A stretch of 64,000 nt of DNA, taken from Spirilliplanes yamanashiensis. GTDB taxonomy: Bacteria; Actinomycetota; Actinomycetes; Mycobacteriales; Micromonosporaceae. The notes below the pieces were generated by a model that ran no database searches, was not told the origin of the DNA, and saw only the letters and a list, made by a program, of their open reading frames with translations. The position numbers and the translations under genes are program-made. Position 1 is the stretch's first letter. Each line of letters begins with the position of its first letter. Below are positions 29,758 to 38,797 of this stretch, piece after piece. The stretch is taken from NCBI RefSeq assembly GCF_016863475.1, contig NZ_BOOY01000036.1, positions 186,001-250,000 on the forward strand. Direction: 5' to 3'.

Positions 29758-32040
29758 ATGCGGACCGTGGCGTGGCGGTGGTACCTCACCGCCGGCCTCG
29801 CCGTGGTCGGCGCCGGGCCGTTCCTGCCCGAGGTCGTGCAGCAGGCCGGGTACACGGTGCTCGGGTTCAGCGTGCTCGGTGCCGTGACCGCCGGCCTGCG
29901 CGTGCACCGGCCGGCGCGGCCGCTGGCGTGGCGGCTGCTGCTCGTCGCGATGACCGTCGTGGTGCTCGCCAACGCCGGGTGGGCCGTCGAGACCGCGCTC
30001 GGCGTCGAGGAGCACGGCGTCTCCGTCACCGACGTGGTCTACCTGCTCATGTACCCGCTCATCGCGGCCTGCCTGGCGATCCTGCCCGTGCAGGGCCGGT
30101 ACGGCTCGCGGTTCGCCGGCATGACCGAGGCCGGGGTGATCACCGCCACCGCCACCGTGCTGACCTGGACACTGCTCATCGACCCCCTCGTGTCCGACAC
30201 CGGGCGGCTGCCGATCGACGCCGAGGTCGTCGCGTACCCGGTGCTGGACCTGCTGATCCTCGCCATGGTGGTCCGGATGGCGCTGGTCACCGGCATGCGC
30301 ACCCGCGCGCACCAGCTGATCGCCGGCACCTCCGTGGCGCTGCTGGTCGCCGACACCGTGTACTTCGTCGACGTGGCGGGCGGCGGCGACACCGGCGGCT
30401 CGGCGCTGACCGTCGCGGGCTGGCTGCTGGCGAACACGCTGGTCGGGGCGGCGGCGCTGCACCCGTCGATGGCGCGGTTCGGCGCGACCGGCCCGGGCGA
30501 GCGCCCGCCGGACCGGCCGGTGTCGCTGCCGGTGTTCGTGCTCCTGGTCCTGCTCAGCCCGGTGCTGACCGCGGTGTCGCTGGTGAGCGAGCTGCGCGCC
30601 GGGCAGCTCGGCCTGCTCGACGTGCTCATCCCCACCACCGCCACGATGGTCACCGCCGTGCTGCTGGTGGTGCGGCTCGGCCAGCTGACCGGCGTCGCCC
30701 AGCGGCGCGCCGTCGACCTGGAGGCGCTGCGCGGCGAGCTGAGCCACCGCGCCCTGCACGACCCGCTGACCGGGCTGCCGAACCGCACCTCCCTGCAGCA
30801 GCGGCTGGCCGAGGGCGGCGGGGCGCTGCTCATGTTCGACCTGGACGGCTTCAAGGACGTCAACGACCGCTACGGCCACCCCGTCGGCGACCGCCTGCTC
30901 ACCGAGGTGGCCGCGCGGGTGACGGCGCTGGTGCCGGACGGCGGGATGCTGGCCCGGCTCGGCGGCGACGAGTTCGCCCTCGTCGTGCCCGGCGACGACG
31001 CCCTGGAGGTGGGCGCCGCGATCCTGACCGAGATGCGCCGCCCGGTCGACGTGCAGGGCCGCCAGCTGTACGCCACCGCCAGTGTCGGCCTGCGCCGGCT
31101 GTCCGGCCCGGACGCACCGGCAGCGGACGGCGCGGAGGACGCCGAGGACGCCGAGGACGCGGTCCGCGACGCCGACGTGGCGCTGTACGCGGCGAAGGCG
31201 GCCGGCAAGGACTGCCTGGTCGAGTTCGACGACGCGCTGCGCCAGGAGCAGCTGGTCCAGGCCCGTACCCTGGACCGGGTGCGCGGCGCGCTGGCCGTGG
31301 GCGCGTTCGTGGTGCACTACCAGCCGCTGGTGCGGCTGCGCGACGAGCGGATCGTCGGCGTGGAGGCGCTGGTGCGCTGGCCCACCGCGGGCGGCATGGT
31401 CCCGCCGGACGCGTTCGTGCCGGTGGCCGAGTCCAGCGGGCTGATCGTGCCGCTCGGCGAGTGGGTGCTGCGCCGCGCCTGCCGCGACGCCGCCGCCTGG
31501 CACCGGGCGCACGGCACCGGCCTGTCGGTGAACGTGTCGCCGCGGCAGCTCGCCGAGCCGGACTTCGCCGCGGTGGTGCTGCGCGCCCTCGCCGACGCGG
31601 GCCTGCCGCCGGCCGCGCTCACCCTGGAGATCACCGAGAACGTGCTGGTCGGCGCCGGCCGCCGCGCCGACCGGGCGGTGGGGCACCTGGTGGAGCTGCG
31701 CCGGCACGGGGTGCGGGTGGCGCTGGACGACTTCGGCACCGGCTACTCGTCGCTGGCGTACCTGCGCGACCTGCCCATCGACGAGGTGAAGGTGGACCGG
31801 TCGTTCGCCCCCGCGGGCGCGGAGGCGGGCCGCCGGATGCCGCTGGTGCGGGCCATCGTCGACCTGGCGACCGCGCTGGGGCTGAAGACGGTCGCGGAGG
31901 GCGTGGAGGACGCGGCGACCGCCGACCGGCTGCGCGGCCTGGGCTGCGACCTGGCGCAGGGCCACCACTTCGCCGGGGCGCTGGAGGCGGGCGACGTGCC
32001 CCGGCTGCTGACCGCCACCGGTGCGGCGGTGCCCCGGTGA
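29758..32040 (+). CDS. Membrane GGDEF-EAL protein (cyclic di-GMP turnover)
   Basis: 760 residues. Eight to ten membrane helices fill the N-terminal 320 residues with no recognised sensor. Next is a GGDEF domain with intact ARLGGDEFALV (about 400) and FDLDGFKDVNDRYGH, then an EAL domain with VGVEALVRW (about 534), ITENVLVG, DDFGTGYSSLAYL and KTVAEGVED. Both active sites look complete, so it could both make and degrade c-di-GMP. No R-x-x-D inhibition site is seen before GGDEF. A 9-bp repeat codes three E-D-A triplets inside the GGDEF domain (31135-31161). The start may be ATG 29758 or GTG 29749. Confidence 0.93.
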   Translation: MRTVAWRWYLTAGLAVVGAGPFLPEVVQQAGYTVLGFSVLGAVTAGLRVHRPARPLAWRLLLVAMTVVVLANAGWAVETALGVEEHGVSVTDVVYLLMYPLIAACLAILPVQGRYGSRFAGMTEAGVITATATVLTWTLLIDPLVSDTGRLPIDAEVVAYPVLDLLILAMVVRMALVTGMRTRAHQLIAGTSVALLVADTVYFVDVAGGGDTGGSALTVAGWLLANTLVGAAALHPSMARFGATGPGERPPDRPVSLPVFVLLVLLSPVLTAVSLVSELRAGQLGLLDVLIPTTATMVTAVLLVVRLGQLTGVAQRRAVDLEALRGELSHRALHDPLTGLPNRTSLQQRLAEGGGALLMFDLDGFKDVNDRYGHPVGDRLLTEVAARVTALVPDGGMLARLGGDEFALVVPGDDALEVGAAILTEMRRPVDVQGRQLYATASVGLRRLSGPDAPAADGAEDAEDAEDAVRDADVALYAAKAAGKDCLVEFDDALRQEQLVQARTLDRVRGALAVGAFVVHYQPLVRLRDERIVGVEALVRWPTAGGMVPPDAFVPVAESSGLIVPLGEWVLRRACRDAAAWHRAHGTGLSVNVSPRQLAEPDFAAVVLRALADAGLPPAALTLEITENVLVGAGRRADRAVGHLVELRRHGVRVALDDFGTGYSSLAYLRDLPIDEVKVDRSFAPAGAEAGRRMPLVRAIVDLATALGLKTVAEGVEDAATADRLRGLGCDLAQGHHFAGALEAGDVPRLLTATGAAVPR

Positions 32041-32372
32041 TCCGCCCGGGCCCCCGCTGGCGGACCCGCGCCGGGGTGCGGGTGACCGCCGGGGCGCTGG
32101 CCGTCGTCGTGCTGGTGATCGTGCCGGTGGCGCTGGTGCTGCTGGTCGCCGCCGGGCTGCGCCGGCTGCACCGGCTGCGCCGTGGCCCGGCCGCCGCCGG
32201 GCCGCCGCCCGCGCCGCGGCGCGACCCGGTGCCCCGGGCCGCGCCGCACACGGTCGGCGCGGTCAGGCGCTGCGCCGCATCGCCCGCACCCCGACCGCCA
32301 GCCCGAGCGCCCCGACGGCCACCGCCGCGAGCGCGCCGGTCACGGTCGTCGCGGCGGCAACCTCGCCGTTGA
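32037..32372 (+). CDS. Possible small membrane protein
   Basis: GTG at 32037 overlaps the stop of the GGDEF-EAL gene (GTGA). The frame encodes a basic start, a strong membrane helix (ALAVVVLVIVPVALVLLVAAG) and an Arg/Pro-rich tail. The tail overlaps the convergent ABC permease gene by 110 nt, which is suspicious, so either the tail is spurious or the ORF is a chance reading. Confidence 0.35.
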   Translation: MIRPGPRWRTRAGVRVTAGALAVVVLVIVPVALVLLVAAGLRRLHRLRRGPAAAGPPPAPRRDPVPRAAPHTVGAVRRCAASPAPRPPARAPRRPPPRARRSRSSRRQPRR

Positions 32373-33012
32373 ACAGGGCCCGCTCGGCGTCCACCACGTA
32401 CGTCAGCGGGTTGAACCGGGCCGCGGTCTGCAGCCAGCCGGGGCCGCCCTCGACGGGCAGCAGCATGCCGGCGAGCAGCAGCAGCGGGAACAGCAGCGTC
32501 TGCTGCACGGTCCAGAACAGCCACTCCTGGTTCTTGCTGGCCAGCGCCAGCGTGTACGACAGCGCGCCCAGCCCGACGCAGAACGCGGCCAGGACGGCGA
32601 GCCCGAGGAGAGCGCCGCCGAGGTGCACCTCGAAGCCGAACGGGACGCACACCGCGACGATGAGCGCGGCCTGCGCGAACATCGGCACGATCTCCTTCAG
32701 CGCGCGGCCGACGAGCAGCGCGGGCCGGCGCAGGGGGGTGACGAGCATCCGCTCGTGCGACCCGGTCTGCATCTCGAACAGCAGGTTCGAGCCGGTCATC
32801 GAGGTGCCGAACAGGCAGGACATGACGACGATGCCGGGCACGAACCATTGCAGGGCGGAGCTGCCGTCGGGGGTGTCGGGCAGCAGCGGCGCGAACAGCG
32901 CCAGGAAGAACAGCGGCTGCACCATGCTGAACACGATGGACGCCGGGTTGCGCAGCACGGGCCGCAGTTCGCGGCTGAAGACGGTGACGGTGTCGGCGGC
33001 GAACGTGGTCAT
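32263..33012 (-). CDS. ABC-2 type exporter permease (DrrB-like)
   Basis: 249 residues with six membrane helices. The first cytoplasmic stretch (SRELRPVLRNPASIVFSMVQP) and ERMLVTPLRRPALLVGRALKE are the hallmarks of DrrB/ABC-2 permeases. It forms an exporter with the ATPase encoded 2 nt upstream. The substrate may be a drug, antibiotic or lipid; it cannot be read from the sequence. Confidence 0.93.
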   Translation of the reverse strand: MTTFAADTVTVFSRELRPVLRNPASIVFSMVQPLFFLALFAPLLPDTPDGSSALQWFVPGIVVMSCLFGTSMTGSNLLFEMQTGSHERMLVTPLRRPALLVGRALKEIVPMFAQAALIVAVCVPFGFEVHLGGALLGLAVLAAFCVGLGALSYTLALASKNQEWLFWTVQQTLLFPLLLLAGMLLPVEGGPGWLQTAARFNPLTYVVDAERALFNGEVAAATTVTGALAAVAVGALGLAVGVRAMRRSA

Positions 33013-33014
33013 GG

Positions 33015-33986
33015 TCAGGCCCCCACGAGGTCGAGGTCGGCGGCGACCGGCGCGCCCTCGCGCAGGCTGCGGCCGGTGAGGTTGAGGAAGACGTCGTCGA
33101 GGGTCGGGCGGGACACCTCGACCGCGGCGACGGTGACGCCGTCGGCGCGCAGGTCCGCGAGCAGGCCGGGCACGAGCGCGGGGGCGCCGGGCACGGCGAT
33201 GTGCAGGGTGCGGCCGCCGCGGGTGACGGTCGCGGCGGGGACCCGGGCGGACAGCGCCGCCGCGCGGTCGGCGTCCGCGCCGGTGGCGAGCGTCAGCACG
33301 ACGCGGTCGCCGGCGTGCACGGCCTTGAGCCGGTCGGGGGTGTCGTCGGCGACGATGCGCCCGTGGTCGACCACGATGACCCGCTCGGCGAGGGAGTCGG
33401 CCTCGTCGAGGTAGTGGGTGGTCAGCAGGATCGTGGTGCCGTGCTCGCGGCGCAGCGCGACGATGTGCTCCTGGAGGTTGGCGCGGTTCTGCGGGTCGAG
33501 GCCGGTGGACGGCTCGTCGAGGAACAGCAGCCGCGGCGCGTGGATGAGCCCCATCGCGATGTCCAGGCGGCGGCGCTGCCCGCCGGACAGCGTCGAGACG
33601 GTGCGGTCGGCGACCTCGCCGAGCCCGAGCGAGTCGATCAGCTCGGCGGCCCGGGCGCGGGCGGCGCGCACCGTCAGCCCGTACGCGCGGCCCTGGCTGA
33701 TCAGCTCGTCGCGGCCGCGCTGGCTGTGCGCGGCGCCGTTGCCCTGCCCGATGTAGCCGATGTGCTGCCGCACCTGCCGCTGCTGGCGGGTCACGTCGAA
33801 CCCGGCGACGCGGGCGGTGCCGGACGTCGGCGGGATCAGCGTGGTGAGCATCCGCAGCGTCGTGGACTTGCCGGCGCCGTTCGGGCCCAGCAGGGCGACC
33901 AGCTCGCCCTCGGCCACCCGCAGGTCGATGCCGTCGACCGCCCTCACGTCCTTGAAATGCCTGGTCAGCTCGTGCGTCTCAATCAT
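33015..33986 (-). CDS. ABC exporter ATP-binding protein (DrrA-like)
   Basis: 323 residues. Walker A GPNGAGKST, signature LSGGQRRRLDIAMGL, Walker B RLLFLDEPSTGLDP and the H-loop TTHYLDEAD are all intact. The C-terminal domain with EVSRPTLDDVFLNLTGRSLRE is the DrrA-type extension needed for assembly with the permease. Start ATG 33986 is preferred over the longer GTG version at 34016. Divergent from a WYL regulator with 62 nt between, which probably controls this operon. Confidence 0.95.
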   Translation of the reverse strand: MIETHELTRHFKDVRAVDGIDLRVAEGELVALLGPNGAGKSTTLRMLTTLIPPTSGTARVAGFDVTRQQRQVRQHIGYIGQGNGAAHSQRGRDELISQGRAYGLTVRAARARAAELIDSLGLGEVADRTVSTLSGGQRRRLDIAMGLIHAPRLLFLDEPSTGLDPQNRANLQEHIVALRREHGTTILLTTHYLDEADSLAERVIVVDHGRIVADDTPDRLKAVHAGDRVVLTLATGADADRAAALSARVPAATVTRGGRTLHIAVPGAPALVPGLLADLRADGVTVAAVEVSRPTLDDVFLNLTGRSLREGAPVAADLDLVGA

Positions 33987-34048
33987 GGTTCCCACGCTAG
34001 AGTTGGTTGCGGCCACTTCCTGACCTCAATGCGGGAGACCCTGTCGTC

Positions 34049-35023
34049 ATGGCGAACACCAGTGCGCGGATGCTGCGGCTGCTCTCCCTGCTCCAGACGT
34101 ACCGGTACTGGCCCGGTGGCGAACTGGCCGGCCGCCTCGAGGTCAGCCCGCGCACCCTGCGCCGCGACGTCGACCGGCTGCGCGAGCTCGGCTACCCGGT
34201 CGCCGCCGCGCGCGGCGTGGCGGGCGGCTACCAGCTCAAGGCCGGCGCCGCCGTGCCGCCGCTGCTGCTCGACGACGAGGAGGCCGTGGCCATCGCGGTC
34301 GGCCTGCGCAGCGCCGCCGCCGGCGCCGTCGCCGGCCTGGAGGAGACGTCGGTACGGGCACTCAGCAAGGTCATCCAGCTGCTGCCGCCGCGGCTGCGCA
34401 AGCGCATCGACGCCCTTCAGGCGGTCACCACCCCCGCCGTGTTCGGCGGCGGCCCCACCGTCGACGCGAACACGCTGACCACCATCGCCCAGGCCACCCG
34501 CGGCGAGGAGCGGCTGCGGTTCGCCTACGCCCCGCGCGACGGCGAGCCCGCCACCCGGCACGTCGAGCCGCACCGGCTCGTGCCGCTCGGCCGCCGCTGG
34601 TACCTCGTCGCCTGGGACCTGGAACGCGGCGACTGGCGCTCGTTCCGCGTCGACCGGCTCACCGCCCCGCAGCTCACCGGGGCCCGCTTCCGCCCCCGCG
34701 ACCTGCCCGGCGACGGCGACCCCGCCACCTGGCTGCGCGAACGCCTCACCCTCGTGCCGCAGCGCTACGAGGTCTCCGTGGTGATCCAGGCCCCGGCCGA
34801 GCGGGTGCGCGCCGCGGTCGGCCAGTGGAGCGTCGTCGAGGAACTGGACGCCGGCTCCTGCCGGATGCTGATGAGCACCGACTCGCTCGACTGGCCCGTC
34901 ATGGCCGTCGGGGTGATCGGCGCGGAGGTGCGCGTGGAACGCCCCGCCGAGCTGGTCGACCGGATGCGCGACGTCGCGGCGCTGCTCACCCGCGCCACGC
35001 GGGCGGACCCGGCGGCCGGCTAG
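34049..35023 (+). CDS. WYL-domain transcriptional regulator
   Basis: 324 residues. N-terminal winged helix (ELAGRLEVSPRTLRRDVDRLRELGYPV) is followed by a WYL domain (PLGRRWYLVAWDLERGDWRSFRVDR), which in PafBC/DriD-type proteins senses nucleic acid or small ligands, and a WCX C-terminal extension. It is read away from the DrrAB-type exporter and is its likely regulator (inference from position). The short shared region 33987-34048 has no perfect palindrome. Confidence 0.92.
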   Translation: MANTSARMLRLLSLLQTYRYWPGGELAGRLEVSPRTLRRDVDRLRELGYPVAAARGVAGGYQLKAGAAVPPLLLDDEEAVAIAVGLRSAAAGAVAGLEETSVRALSKVIQLLPPRLRKRIDALQAVTTPAVFGGGPTVDANTLTTIAQATRGEERLRFAYAPRDGEPATRHVEPHRLVPLGRRWYLVAWDLERGDWRSFRVDRLTAPQLTGARFRPRDLPGDGDPATWLRERLTLVPQRYEVSVVIQAPAERVRAAVGQWSVVEELDAGSCRMLMSTDSLDWPVMAVGVIGAEVRVERPAELVDRMRDVAALLTRATRADPAAG

Positions 35024-35090
35024 ACCATGTCGTACGTGGACACCGCCGGCACCCGGGTGACGGGCCGTGATGCGGCGGTGAAGCCGGCGA

Positions 35091-35870
35091 TCACCGACCG
35101 GCGGCCGCCACCAGCGCCGCGAACAGCACCGCCGGGTCCGCGACGGACGGCAGCTCGCTGACCTGCCCGTCACCCACCTCGACCACCCGCCAGACCCCGT
35201 CGGCGCGCAGCGCCAGGTCGGTGGTCACGAAGCGGCAGCCCAGCTCCCGCACCAGCGGCGCGACGTGGCCCAGCGGCGGCTCGGGCACCTCCGGCGGGCC
35301 GTCCGGGTGCGGGCCGGTCAGCACCGGCTCGCCGTCCAGCCACCACACCCGCACCTCCGGGCCGGTGAACGACTCGAAGGCGCGCACCACCACGTTGCCG
35401 GCGAGGAAGTCCTCCTGCCGCTCGGCGAACGTCGCCGCCACCGCGGGCAGCCGCCCGGCGTCCGGGGCGAAGCACGCCGAGTCCCACTCGTGCTTGCGGG
35501 ACTTCACGTAGTCCTTGACGACGAACGGCCCGTCGCCGAGCGCCGCGGCGGCGGCCGGCAGCCCGGCCAGCGGCGCGCCCGGCGGCAGCCACACGCTCGC
35601 CGGGGTCACCGCCGCGAACACCGGGTACCAGCCGGGCAGCTCGTGCGCCCGGCGGTACATGTCCGGTGTGGTGCACAGCTCGAACGGCAGGGCCGCGTAC
35701 CGCTCGGGCGTCAGCATCCAGCCGCGGTACCAGGCCGGTTCGGCGGCGCCGGGGGCCGAGTCGAGCAGTACCCGGGCGCCCGCCTCGCGGGCCGCGTCGG
35801 CCTCGGCGCGGAAGTGCTCGTCAACTCGGCGGGGGCGCAGCGGATCGGCGGGGAAGACGACGGCGGTCAT
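35091..35870 (-). CDS. ATP-grasp domain protein
   Basis: 259 residues. The central part LGDGPFVVKDYVKSRKHEWDSACF and the C-terminal RVWWLDGEPVLTG... CRFVTTDLALRADGVWRVVEVGDGQVSELP are the metal/ATP-binding strands of an ATP-grasp fold (Lys of VKDY, Asp of TTDLA, Glu of VVEVGDG). Proteins of this size often ligate amino acids or peptides; the substrate is unknown. Start ATG 35870 is chosen over a GTG further up. It ends near the WYL regulator gene but runs the opposite way. Confidence 0.75.
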   Translation of the reverse strand: MTAVVFPADPLRPRRVDEHFRAEADAAREAGARVLLDSAPGAAEPAWYRGWMLTPERYAALPFELCTTPDMYRRAHELPGWYPVFAAVTPASVWLPPGAPLAGLPAAAAALGDGPFVVKDYVKSRKHEWDSACFAPDAGRLPAVAATFAERQEDFLAGNVVVRAFESFTGPEVRVWWLDGEPVLTGPHPDGPPEVPEPPLGHVAPLVRELGCRFVTTDLALRADGVWRVVEVGDGQVSELPSVADPAVLFAALVAAAGR

Positions 35871-35927
35871 CCGGCCATGATCACCGACGGTGCCCGGATC
35901 GTCCACGGGGCGGTGCACAATCGGGCA

Positions 35928-35941
35928 ACTTTGTTTAAAGT
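35928..35941 (+). promoter_or_regulatory. AT-rich inverted repeat before the hexosaminidase gene
   Basis: ACTTT-gttt-AAAGT lies 38-51 nt upstream of the GTG start in an otherwise very GC-rich gap (35871-35978). A candidate operator or -10 region. Confidence 0.35.
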
Positions 35942-35978
35942 CGTGTGCCGGGCGTCACGAGCGAGAGGCGGGCCTGCT

Positions 35979-37574
35979 GTGCGCGTACCCCTGACGAGGT
36001 TGGCCCTCACCGCGGTGCTGGCGGTGCCCGCCCTCGTGGCGTGCTCCGCCGACGAGCCCGCGCCCGCCGGCGCCGGCGGCGGGGCGGCGGCCGCGGCGAT
36101 GTCGCTGGACGCCGTGGTGCCCGTCCCGGCCGAGGTGACGCCGCGCGACGGCGCCGGGTTCCGGCTGACGGCCGACACGCGGATCCGGGCCGAGGAGGCC
36201 GCCGCCGACGGCGTCGCCCGGCAGCTGCAGGCGGCGCTGCGGCCGTCCACCGGGTTCGGGCTGGTCATCGGCACCGGCGGGCCCGAGAACGCGATCACGC
36301 TGACGCTGGACGCGGACCGGTCGGTCGGCCGGCAGGGCTACGAACTGGACATCGCCGCCGACCGGGTGACGCTGCGGGCGCGCACCGGCGCCGGGCTGTT
36401 CGCCGGGGTGCAGACCATCCGGCAGCTGCTGCCGCCGCGCGTCGACGCCGACACCCTGCAGCAGGCCGAGTGGGTGCTGCCCGGCGGGCGCATCGTCGAC
36501 CGGCCCCGGTTCGAGTACCGCGGGGCGATGCTCGACGTGGCCCGGCACTTCCACGCGCCGGACGAGATCAAGGCGTACATCGACCTGATCGCCCAGTACA
36601 AGATGAACCACCTGCACCTGCACCTCAGCGACGACCAGGGCTGGCGCATCGAGATCGAGGCCTGGCCGGAGCTGACGAAGAGGGCGGGCGGCGCGGGCAC
36701 CGGCGTCGACGGCGAGGGCCCCGGTTTCCTGACCAAGCAGGACTACAGCGACCTCGTCGCGTACGCCGCCGAGCGGCACGTCACGATCGTGCCCGAGATC
36801 GACCTGCCCGGGCACACCAACGCCGCGCTGTCCACGTACCCGGAGCTGAACTGCGACGGCACCGCGCCCGCACCGCGCACCGACACCGAGGTCGGCTACA
36901 GCTCGCTGTGCGTGTCGAAGGAGGTGACGTACCGGTTCGTCGAGGACGTCGTCAAGGAGATCGCCGCGCTGACGCCCGGCCCGTACCTGCACATCGGCGG
37001 CGACGAGGCCAAGGCCACCACCGACGAGCAGTACGGCACGTTCATGAAGCGGGTGCTGCCGCTCGTCGCGAAGTACGGCAAGACGCCCGTCGGCTGGCAC
37101 GAGATCGCCGCCGTGCCGCTGCCCGACGACGCCGTCCCGCAGTACTGGGGCACCGAGCCCGAGCAGCCGGACACCGCCGCGGCCGCCGCCGCCGGCAACC
37201 GCATCCTCATGTCGCCCGCCAACCGGGTCTACCTCGACATGAAGTACGACAAGTCGACCGAGCTCGGCTTCGACTGGGCGGCCCGCATCGAGGTCAAGGA
37301 CGCCTACGACTGGGACCCGGCGCGCCGCCTGGCCGGCGTGGGGGAGCGCGACATCCTCGGCGTCGAGGCGCCGCTGTGGTCCGAGACGCTGCGCACCCTG
37401 GACGACATCGAGTTCATGGCGTTCCCGCGGCTGCCCGCGATCGCCGAGCTGGCCTGGTCGCCGCAGGCCGAACGCGACTGGGACACGTTCCGCGGGCGGC
37501 TGGCCCAGCAGGGCCCGCGCTGGGAGGCGCAGGGCGTCAACTTCTACCGCTCGCCGCAGATCGACTGGAAGTGA
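35979..37574 (+). CDS. Beta-N-acetylhexosaminidase (GH20), lipoprotein
   Basis: 531 residues. The signal ends in a lipobox (VPALVACSADE), so the enzyme is attached to the outer face of the membrane. A GH20b-like N-terminal domain (to about 170) is followed by the GH20 catalytic barrel opening with FEYRGAMLDVARHF. The catalytic Asp-Glu pair is in LHIGGDEAKA (about 341-342) and the substrate-binding W in YWGTEPE. It releases GlcNAc or chitosan/chitin-derived sugars from oligosaccharides, complementing the secreted chitosanase at 23.5 kb. GTG start with GAGAGGCGGG upstream. Its last 38 nt overlap the convergent P450 gene. Confidence 0.95.
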   Translation: MRVPLTRLALTAVLAVPALVACSADEPAPAGAGGGAAAAAMSLDAVVPVPAEVTPRDGAGFRLTADTRIRAEEAAADGVARQLQAALRPSTGFGLVIGTGGPENAITLTLDADRSVGRQGYELDIAADRVTLRARTGAGLFAGVQTIRQLLPPRVDADTLQQAEWVLPGGRIVDRPRFEYRGAMLDVARHFHAPDEIKAYIDLIAQYKMNHLHLHLSDDQGWRIEIEAWPELTKRAGGAGTGVDGEGPGFLTKQDYSDLVAYAAERHVTIVPEIDLPGHTNAALSTYPELNCDGTAPAPRTDTEVGYSSLCVSKEVTYRFVEDVVKEIAALTPGPYLHIGGDEAKATTDEQYGTFMKRVLPLVAKYGKTPVGWHEIAAVPLPDDAVPQYWGTEPEQPDTAAAAAAGNRILMSPANRVYLDMKYDKSTELGFDWAARIEVKDAYDWDPARRLAGVGERDILGVEAPLWSETLRTLDDIEFMAFPRLPAIAELAWSPQAERDWDTFRGRLAQQGPRWEAQGVNFYRSPQIDWK

Positions 37575-38760
37575 CCGCCCCGGCGCGCCGGGGCACGACG
37601 ACCACGCCGTCGGCCGGCCGGGCCGGGATGCGCCGCAGCGAGATGCCCAGGTCCTGCGGAGGCAGGTCGTAGTCCAGCGCGGCCAGCCGCCGCACCAGCG
37701 CCGTCAGCACCGCGACCGTGATCTGCTCGCCCGGGCAGCGGTGGCCGGTGCGCGGGTCGCCGCCGCCCTGCGGGATCAGCTCGGTGGCGCCGACCGGACG
37801 GCCGACGAAGCGCTCCGGACGGAACGCGAACGGCTCCGGCCACAGTGTCGCGTCGTGGTTCTGGCCCCACAGGTCCAGCAGCACCATCGAGCCGCGCGGG
37901 ATCGCCACCCCGCCGAACTCCAGGTCCGCCACCGCCCGGCCGCCCACGAACGGCGCGAACGGGTAGAACCGCCGGACCTCGTGCGTGAACGCCGTCGCGA
38001 ACGCCTCGTCGGCCAGCCGGGGCCGCAGCTCCGGGCGCAGCGTCAGGGCGTGCGCCGCGAACGCCACGAACCAGCAGATCGCCACGGTCGGCCGGATCAC
38101 GTTGAGCAGCTCGACGGCGGCCACCCGCGGCGGCAGCAGGCGGCCGTCCGCCTCCCGGTGCCAGGCCATCGTGTCCACGGCCGTCGTGCCGCCCGGGTGC
38201 TCCCGCGCCCGCTCCACCAGCGCCGCGAACCGCCGCTCCAGCCGGCCCCGGGCCCGCCGGGCGCGCCAGTGCCGCGGCCCCGCCGTGGCGAAGCCGTCCA
38301 CCAGCGACGTCAGGTCCCGCGCCAGGCCGGGGCCGTCCGGCACCCCCGTCCACGCGCACACCCCGCGGGTGACGACCCGCGCGGCCTCGTCGATCAGCAC
38401 CGTCGGGCCGTCCCAGCCGGCGGCCGCGTCGTCCCATGCCGCGGTCACGTGCCGCACCAGGTCGCCGACGCCGTCGCCGGTCAGCAGCGACACGAACAGG
38501 TGCTTGCGCCGCCGGTGGTGCGCCCCGTCGAGGGAGTGCACCGAGTCCTTGCCGAACAGCGTCCCGCGGAGCGGCTCGGGCAGCGCGCCGGAGCGCCGCA
38601 CGTGCGCCTCGTCGTAGAAGAAGCGCACCGCGTCCGGCCCGCACAGCGCCGTGGCGCGCAGGCCCGCCAGCCGCAGCGGCACCGGGCCGCCGCCGCGGGC
38701 GCGGCGCCGGTCCGGCAGGAACGCGTACCCGTTCAGGGCCAGGTCCAGGGCGTCGTCCAT
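37537..38760 (-). CDS. Cytochrome P450, CYP152-type fatty-acid peroxygenase
   Basis: 407 residues. Heme-binding loop IPQGGGDPRTGHRCPGEQI (the Cys ligand), E-x-x-R in HEVRRFYPF, and an I-helix LLNVIRPTVAICWFVAFAAHAL with the Arg-Pro pair that replaces the usual acid-Thr pair. These are the hallmarks of CYP152 enzymes (BSbeta, SPalpha, OleT), which use hydrogen peroxide directly and hydroxylate or decarboxylate fatty acids without redox partners. No ferredoxin is nearby, consistent with this. Hydroxylation versus decarboxylation cannot be settled from sequence alone. The 3' end overlaps the GH20 gene. Confidence 0.88.
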   Translation of the reverse strand: MDDALDLALNGYAFLPDRRRARGGGPVPLRLAGLRATALCGPDAVRFFYDEAHVRRSGALPEPLRGTLFGKDSVHSLDGAHHRRRKHLFVSLLTGDGVGDLVRHVTAAWDDAAAGWDGPTVLIDEAARVVTRGVCAWTGVPDGPGLARDLTSLVDGFATAGPRHWRARRARGRLERRFAALVERAREHPGGTTAVDTMAWHREADGRLLPPRVAAVELLNVIRPTVAICWFVAFAAHALTLRPELRPRLADEAFATAFTHEVRRFYPFAPFVGGRAVADLEFGGVAIPRGSMVLLDLWGQNHDATLWPEPFAFRPERFVGRPVGATELIPQGGGDPRTGHRCPGEQITVAVLTALVRRLAALDYDLPPQDLGISLRRIPARPADGVVVVPRRAGAVTSSRSAASGRS

Positions 38761-38797
38761 GGGCAGAGCGTTTCCCGCGCCCGGGCGCGCAAACCTG

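Noticed and set aside
32037-32372. Confident second gene of the GGDEF-EAL operon
   Set aside because: Its 3' third lies antisense in the ABC permease gene and is Arg-rich nonsense; kept only as a low-confidence entry.
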